Origin: Sinisalibacter lacisalsi
Lineage (GTDB): Bacteria; Pseudomonadota; Alphaproteobacteria; Rhodobacterales; Rhodobacteraceae
Reading direction: 5' to 3'
Length of the DNA stretch: 64,000 nucleotides
Assembly (NCBI RefSeq): GCF_014640115.1
Contig: NZ_BMGI01000002.1
Coordinates: 310,001-374,000 of the forward strand
Shown: piece by piece, positions 57,342-64,000 of the stretch
How the letters are laid out: each line of letters begins with the position of its first letter
How positions within the stretch are numbered: position 1 is the first letter of the stretch
Position numbers and translations under genes: made by a program
Notes under the pieces: generated by a model
What the model saw: the letters and a program-made list of their open reading frames with translations, nothing else
What the model was told of the DNA's origin: nothing
The model's database searches: none

Positions 57342-58175
57342 ATGATCACCCGCTTCGCCCCCTCGCCCACCGGGCTTCTGCACCTCGGCCACGCCTTCTC
57401 GGCGCTGACCGCCTGGGACATGGCGCGCGCTGAGGGGGGCGTCTTTCTGCTCCGGATCGAGGATATCGACGGGCCGCGCTGCCGCCCCGAGTTCGAGCAC
57501 GCGATCGACGACGATCTGCATTGGCTCGGCCTCGACTGGCCGGTGCCGGTGATGCGCCAGTCCGAGCGGCTGCCGGCCTACGGCGATGCGCTGGCCCGGC
57601 TCGCGGAGATGGGGCTCACCTACCCCTGTTCCTGCACCCGCGCCGACATCCGCGCCGCGCTCGCCGCCCCGCAGGAGGGCGCAAGCGGCCCCGATGGTCC
57701 GCCCTATCCCGGAACCTGCCGGGGCCGCGCGATGGCCAGTCACCGGCCGGGCGACGCGATCCGGCTCGACATCGCCCGCGCCGTGGCCGTGACCGGGCCG
57801 GTGCGGTTCGAGGAGAGCGGGCCGGGGCGCGCGGGGCGGCAGGCATACCGGCCGGACGAGATGGTTGCCAACATCGGCGACGTGGTGCTCGCGCGCAAGG
57901 ATATCGCCACCTCCTACCACCTCTCGGTGGTCGTCGACGACGCGGCCCAGGGCATCACCCAGGTGGTGCGCGGCGAAGACCTGTTCGCCGCCACGCCGCT
58001 GCACGTGTTGCTCCAGCGCCTGCTCGAGATGCCCACCCCGCGCTATCATCACCACCGCCTGATCCGCGACGAGACCGGCAAGCGCCTTGCCAAGCGCGAC
58101 GACGCGCGCGCGATCCGGGCCTACCGCGAGGCGGGCGCGACGGTGGCGAGCCTGCGCGCCATGCTCGGGCTGTGA
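57342..58175 (+). CDS. gluQRS: Glutamyl-Q tRNA(Asp) synthetase
   Basis: Attaches glutamate to queuosine at position 34 of tRNA(Asp). The 277-aa protein resembles the catalytic half of GluRS without an anticodon-binding domain. It has the PSPTGLLHLGHAFSAL (HIGH-type) and GKRLAKRD (KMSKS-type) motifs, and Zn-site residues in CSCTR and YPGTC. The stop codon lies inside a perfect hairpin shared with the convergent hisI. Confidence 0.93.
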   Translation: MITRFAPSPTGLLHLGHAFSALTAWDMARAEGGVFLLRIEDIDGPRCRPEFEHAIDDDLHWLGLDWPVPVMRQSERLPAYGDALARLAEMGLTYPCSCTRADIRAALAAPQEGASGPDGPPYPGTCRGRAMASHRPGDAIRLDIARAVAVTGPVRFEESGPGRAGRQAYRPDEMVANIGDVVLARKDIATSYHLSVVVDDAAQGITQVVRGEDLFAATPLHVLLQRLLEMPTPRYHHHRLIRDETGKRLAKRDDARAIRAYREAGATVASLRAMLGL

Positions 58176-58192
58176 GCGCCCCCGGCGCTCAC
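58172..58192. terminator. Palindromic hairpin carrying the stop codons of both convergent genes
   Basis: GTGAGCGCC (58172-58180), CCC, GGCGCTCAC (58184-58192): a perfect 9-bp stem. The gluQRS stop TGA (58173-58175) is on the left arm and the hisI stop (58191-58189, minus strand) on the right arm. It could act as a terminator on both strands. Confidence 0.65.
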
Positions 58193-58548
58193 GCCATCGG
58201 CTCCATGATCACCACCTCGGCGCCATCGCGGATCGCGGTATAAAAGCACGAGCGGCGGTTGGTGTGGCAGGCCGGGCCTTCCTGCGCGACCCGCACCAGG
58301 AGCGCGTCGCGGTCGCAGTCGATCCGCATCTCGACCAGGGTCTGGACGTGGCCCGAGGTTTCGCCCTTGATCCAGAACGCCTGCCGGGAGCGGCTCCAGT
58401 AGGTGACGCGGCCGGTTTCGAGCGTTTTGGCGACGGCTTCGGCGTTCATCCAGGCGAGCATCAGCACCTCGCCGGTGGCGGCCTCCTGCGCGATCACCGG
58501 CACGAGGCCCGCCTCGTTGTAACGCAAAGTTGCGGGATCGAACCCCAT
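58189..58548 (-). CDS. hisI: Phosphoribosyl-AMP cyclohydrolase
   Basis: Third step of histidine synthesis, opening the purine ring of phosphoribosyl-AMP. The 119-aa monofunctional enzyme has metal and active-site motifs in [53 protein letters not shown]. No HisE domain is fused. The ATG at 58548 gives [11 protein letters not shown]. It diverges from the NifU-like gene and converges on gluQRS. Confidence 0.95.
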   Translation of the reverse strand: MGFDPATLRYNEAGLVPVIAQEAATGEVLMLAWMNAEAVAKTLETGRVTYWSRSRQAFWIKGETSGHVQTLVEMRIDCDRDALLVRVAQEGPACHTNRRSCFYTAIRDGAEVVIMEPMA

Positions 58549-58612
58549 GGCATTCCCTTTCCAAATCCGTGCCCGACCTCTATCTAGGACCTGCAGACCC
58601 GAGGGGAAACCC

Positions 58613-59071
58613 ATGACCGACCAAAGCCTCGAACAGCTCTACTCCAAGCGAATCCTCGCGCTCGCCGCCGACATACCCCATGCCGGCAAGCTCGCCACGG
58701 CGGCGAGCCACGCGCGCAAACGCTCGCCGCTCTGCGGCTCGACGGTGAGCGTCGATCTCACCCTCGCCGATGGCAAGGTGGCCGAGTTCGCCCAGAACGT
58801 GAAGGCCTGCGCCCTCGGCCAGGCCTCGGCCGCGGTGCTCGGCGGGCAGGTGATCGGGCTCGACCGCGCCACCATCGCCGCCGGGCGGGACGCGCTCGAG
58901 GCGATGCTGAAGGAAGACGGCCCCACCCCGCCGGCGCCGTTCGACGCGCTCGAGGCCCTGCGCCCGGCGCGCGATTACAAGAACCGGCATCCGTCGATCC
59001 TGCTGGCCTGGGACGCCACCCTCGACGCCTTCGACGCGGCCTCGGCCGAGACGGCGGCCGGGGCGCGTTAA
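58613..59071 (+). CDS. IscU/NifU N-terminal-like protein with a changed ligand
   Basis: IscU-like fold of 152 aa. The first two cluster ligands are present ([10 protein letters not shown] and [11 protein letters not shown]). The position of the third, in the E. coli HCSIL motif, reads HPSIL, so the Cys is replaced by Pro while His is kept. It is therefore unlikely to hold a cluster by the IscU scheme. The ATG at 58613 is the start of the conserved [11 protein letters not shown] segment. It stands alone, away from the suf operon. Confidence 0.85.
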   Translation: MTDQSLEQLYSKRILALAADIPHAGKLATAASHARKRSPLCGSTVSVDLTLADGKVAEFAQNVKACALGQASAAVLGGQVIGLDRATIAAGRDALEAMLKEDGPTPPAPFDALEALRPARDYKNRHPSILLAWDATLDAFDAASAETAAGAR

Positions 59072-59124
59072 CCGGGAAGAAACCCGGACCGGGCCAGACT
59101 GCGCGGGGAATCAGGAGGCCCCGC

Positions 59125-60528
59125 GTGCAACACGACCCCCTTATCACTCCCGCGCCCGATGCGCGCCTGTCGGGTCTTGCCCGCAGGGCAGCTGACCTCG
59201 GCTTCGAAATCGTCGAGGTGTCCGCCAACCTCGACCGGGTGGACGAGATCGCGGCCCGGCAACGCGAAACGATCGAGGAGGTCACCACCACGATCGACCG
59301 GCTGACCGGCGCCAGCGCACGCATGGCCGAGAGCATGGCCGCGGTCACGGCCGAGACCCGCGTCTCGCTCGAACAGGCCAATGCCGCGGAAGCCTTGATC
59401 ACCAGCAATCGCACCAACGCCGTCGACATCGGCGCCCGGGCCCGGGCGCTGGCCGACGAGATGACCGAAATCCGCGAGTCGCTCGACGCGGTCACCGGAT
59501 CGAACGCCGAGATCTCCGCCATCGCCGCCCAGGTCAACATCCTCGCGATCAACGCCAAGATCGAAGCGGCGCGCGCCGGCGACGCCGGGCGCGGCTTCGC
59601 GGTTGTCGCCGAGGCGATCAACGAGCTATCGGCGCGCACGGCCCGCGCCGCCGAGGTTATCGGTGAGCGGATCTCGGTGATGGCCGAGCGGGTGCTCGAA
59701 ATGCAGGCGAGTTCGGGCGATGTCGTCGATCTCGCCGGCGACGTGGCCGACCGGGCCGGGTCGGTGCACGAAGCGGTGCGTTCGGTGTCCGAGGCAAGCG
59801 CGGCGAGCGCCACGCGCGCCGATGATCTCACCCGGCACCAATCCGCCGTGGCGGCAGCCTTCGAGCAGTTTCGGGCCGTGTTCTCAACCATCGGCGCGGG
59901 GGCCAATACCGCCTCGGCGACGATTTCGGAGGCCTCGAAAACCATGCACAGGCTGACGAACCACGCCGAGGCGATGGTGCAGGCCACTGTGTCGCTCGGC
60001 GGCGGCACCCGGGATCAGCCGTTCATCGAGCGGGTGCAGGCCGACGCCGCGCGGATCGGCGCCGCCTTCGAGGCCGCGCTGGAAAAGGGGGAGATCGAGG
60101 CCGCCGCGCTGTTCGACCATCGCTATACACCGATTCCCGGCACCGACCCCGAGCAGTTCATGGCCCCGTTCACCGCGCTGGCCGACCGGTTGCTTCCCGC
60201 GATCCAGGAGGCGGCGCTCTCGCTCGACCCGCAGGTCGTGTTCTGTGCCGCCGTCGATGTGAACGGCTACCTGCCGACGCATAACCGCAAGTTCTCGCAG
60301 CCGCAGAGGCGCGATCCGGTGTGGAATGCCGCCCATGCCCGAAACCGCCGGATGTTCGACGACCGGGTCGGCCTCAAGGCCGGGCGCAACACCGCGCCGT
60401 TCCTGGTCCAGGTCTACCGGCGCGACATGGGCGGCGGCGAATACGCGATGATGAAGGATGCCTCCGCCCCGATCATGGTGAACGGGCGGCACTGGGGCGG
60501 GCTGCGGCTGGCCTACCGCATCCCCTGA
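59125..60528 (+). CDS. Soluble methyl-accepting chemotaxis-type protein
   Basis: Chemoreceptor-like signalling protein of 467 aa without any membrane helix. A long coiled coil contains the hairpin-tip signature ILAINAKIEAARAGDAGRGFAVVAEAINELS (about 135-165). The C-terminal module of about 170 aa contains the motifs VDVNGYLPTHNRKFSQP and GGGEYAMMKDASAPI, ending GRHWGGLRLAYR. This C-terminal module accompanies many alphaproteobacterial MCPs and is probably the sensor. The GTG at 59125 is preceded by AGGAGG (59113-59118). No che genes nearby. Confidence 0.88.
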   Translation: MQHDPLITPAPDARLSGLARRAADLGFEIVEVSANLDRVDEIAARQRETIEEVTTTIDRLTGASARMAESMAAVTAETRVSLEQANAAEALITSNRTNAVDIGARARALADEMTEIRESLDAVTGSNAEISAIAAQVNILAINAKIEAARAGDAGRGFAVVAEAINELSARTARAAEVIGERISVMAERVLEMQASSGDVVDLAGDVADRAGSVHEAVRSVSEASAASATRADDLTRHQSAVAAAFEQFRAVFSTIGAGANTASATISEASKTMHRLTNHAEAMVQATVSLGGGTRDQPFIERVQADAARIGAAFEAALEKGEIEAAALFDHRYTPIPGTDPEQFMAPFTALADRLLPAIQEAALSLDPQVVFCAAVDVNGYLPTHNRKFSQPQRRDPVWNAAHARNRRMFDDRVGLKAGRNTAPFLVQVYRRDMGGGEYAMMKDASAPIMVNGRHWGGLRLAYRIP

Positions 60529-60561
60529 AAAAAACCGCCGCGCTCCGGGGGGAGGCGGCGG
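60529..60561 (-). terminator. Rho-independent terminator of the 40-aa peptide gene
   Basis: On the minus strand, GC-rich stem CCGCCGC (60561-60555) and GCGGCGG (60541-60535), 13-base loop, then seven T residues (60534-60528). The T run overlaps the stop of the convergent MCP-type gene. Confidence 0.8.
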
Positions 60562-60692
60562 CCAGTGGTGCGGTCGGTTCCAGGTGCCCGGCCGGGACAG
60601 TAGGCAGGGGCCGGGTGGACAGGTGGCGGTGGGGGCCGCCGGCATCGCGGACAGACGATGCGGGAACCGGGAAAACCGCAGGCAGAATTCGG

Positions 60693-60815
60693 TCAGATCA
60701 TCCCGGGCAGGTGCAGCCCGCCGTAGAGCACCACCATCAGGCCGAGGCCTCCGGCAATATCCTGCCAGATCGTGGCCGAGGATCGGGACAGAACGGACTT
60801 GATCTCTTTCAGCAT
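60693..60815 (-). CDS. Small single-pass membrane peptide, 40 aa, preceded by LexA boxes
   Basis: A short gene between recG and the MCP-type gene. The peptide has a basic amphipathic N-terminus (MLKEIKSVLSRSS) and one membrane helix (about 19-37, IAGGLGLMVVLYGGLHL). A strong ribosome-binding site AGGAG (60826-60822) is 6 bp from the ATG at 60815. Two perfect GTTC-N7-GTTC boxes lie upstream, and a terminator follows at 60529-60561. The layout makes it an independent, DNA-damage-inducible unit. Caulobacter SidA is a 29-aa SOS-induced membrane inhibitor of division; a similar role is possible but unproven, as is a toxin role. Confidence 0.75.
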   Translation of the reverse strand: MLKEIKSVLSRSSATIWQDIAGGLGLMVVLYGGLHLPGMI

Positions 60816-60843
60816 GTCAGGCTCCTGCTCTCGGGGCGCCGGT

Positions 60844-60858
60844 GTTCCGGCTGTGTTC
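60844..60858. promoter_or_regulatory. LexA box (proximal)
   Basis: GTTC-CGGCTGT-GTTC on the plus strand exactly matches the alphaproteobacterial SOS motif GTTC-N7-GTTC. It is 29 bp upstream of the 40-aa peptide start. Confidence 0.7.
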
Positions 60859-60901
60859 TCTTGTTAACCTTTTGTTCTCACAAATGGCCCGGGCTTGTAA
60901 A

Positions 60902-60916
60902 GAACTTTTTGAGAAC
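60902..60916. promoter_or_regulatory. LexA box (distal)
   Basis: GAAC-TTTTTGA-GAAC on the plus strand is a minus-strand GTTC-N7-GTTC, the same motif in opposite orientation. A TTTACA hexamer follows on the minus strand as a possible -35. It is 87 bp upstream of the 40-aa peptide start and 27 bp beyond the recG stop. Confidence 0.75.
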
Positions 60917-60942
60917 AAAGCGGAACTTTCAGGGATTTTCGA

Positions 60943-64000
<3,058 letters not shown>

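Overview
The window looks like chromosomal DNA of a Rhodobacterales-type alphaproteobacterium (Rhodobacter/Roseobacter relatives). The evidence is high GC with dense coding on both strands, many start/stop overlaps of the ATGA or TGATG type, an aglEFGAK alpha-glucoside operon, a DUF6456 regulator next to a DUF6477 gene, an M23 peptidase-bactofilin pair, and an IscR that lacks the classical cysteine ligands. I see no rRNA, tRNA, insertion sequence, CRISPR array or prophage. Most genes are core housekeeping genes. The novelty lies in small genes, RNA structures and an intergenic repeat family.

Layout. 1-7672: a LacI-family repressor (truncated by the window edge) diverges from the aglE-F-G-A-K operon for uptake and hydrolysis of alpha-glucosides, with two operator-like palindromes between them. 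7716-13092: prfB, a DUF2189 membrane protein, then on the minus strand bactofilin, M23 peptidase, DUF455 and the peroxiredoxin bcp. 13186-17587: a large AsmA-like protein and queA. 17782-19805: a YejA-like peptide-binding protein with a divergent candidate small RNA. 19808-23182: ArgO-like exporter, DUF502, and the pseudouridine catabolism pair psuK-psuG. 23212-25195: rpsB-tsf with a structured leader and a terminator.

25362-31176: regulatory genes (LuxR solo, PhoR-like kinase, DUF6456/GafA-like candidate activator of gene transfer agents, DUF6477) and a non-pyrrolysine MttB homologue. 31177-31610: a repeat-rich intergenic region. 31611-41341: guaA, FkbM methyltransferase, ABM-like protein, two EamA transporters, a P-loop ATPase, a MetA with the acetyl-CoA specificity residue, hydrolase, PPK2, TetR and a CDP-alcohol phosphatidyltransferase. 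41400-49188: a minus-strand iron-sulfur assembly operon, iscR - desulfurase - sufB - 49-aa membrane peptide - sufC - sufD - two Yip1-like proteins - sufS, with an operator-like site over its promoter.

49220-64000: hydrolase, small conserved protein, M32 carboxypeptidase-ctaA, gyrA, trmFO, gluQRS, hisI, a NifU-like protein, a soluble chemoreceptor-like protein, a 40-aa membrane peptide preceded by two perfect LexA boxes, and a ligA-recG operon running off the right edge. The best candidates for undescribed biology are the LexA-box-controlled 40-aa peptide, the small RNA back-to-back with yejA, the six-copy composite hairpin repeat with one inverted pair, the CtrA-like site upstream of the GafA-like gene, and the hidden 49-aa gene inside the suf operon.
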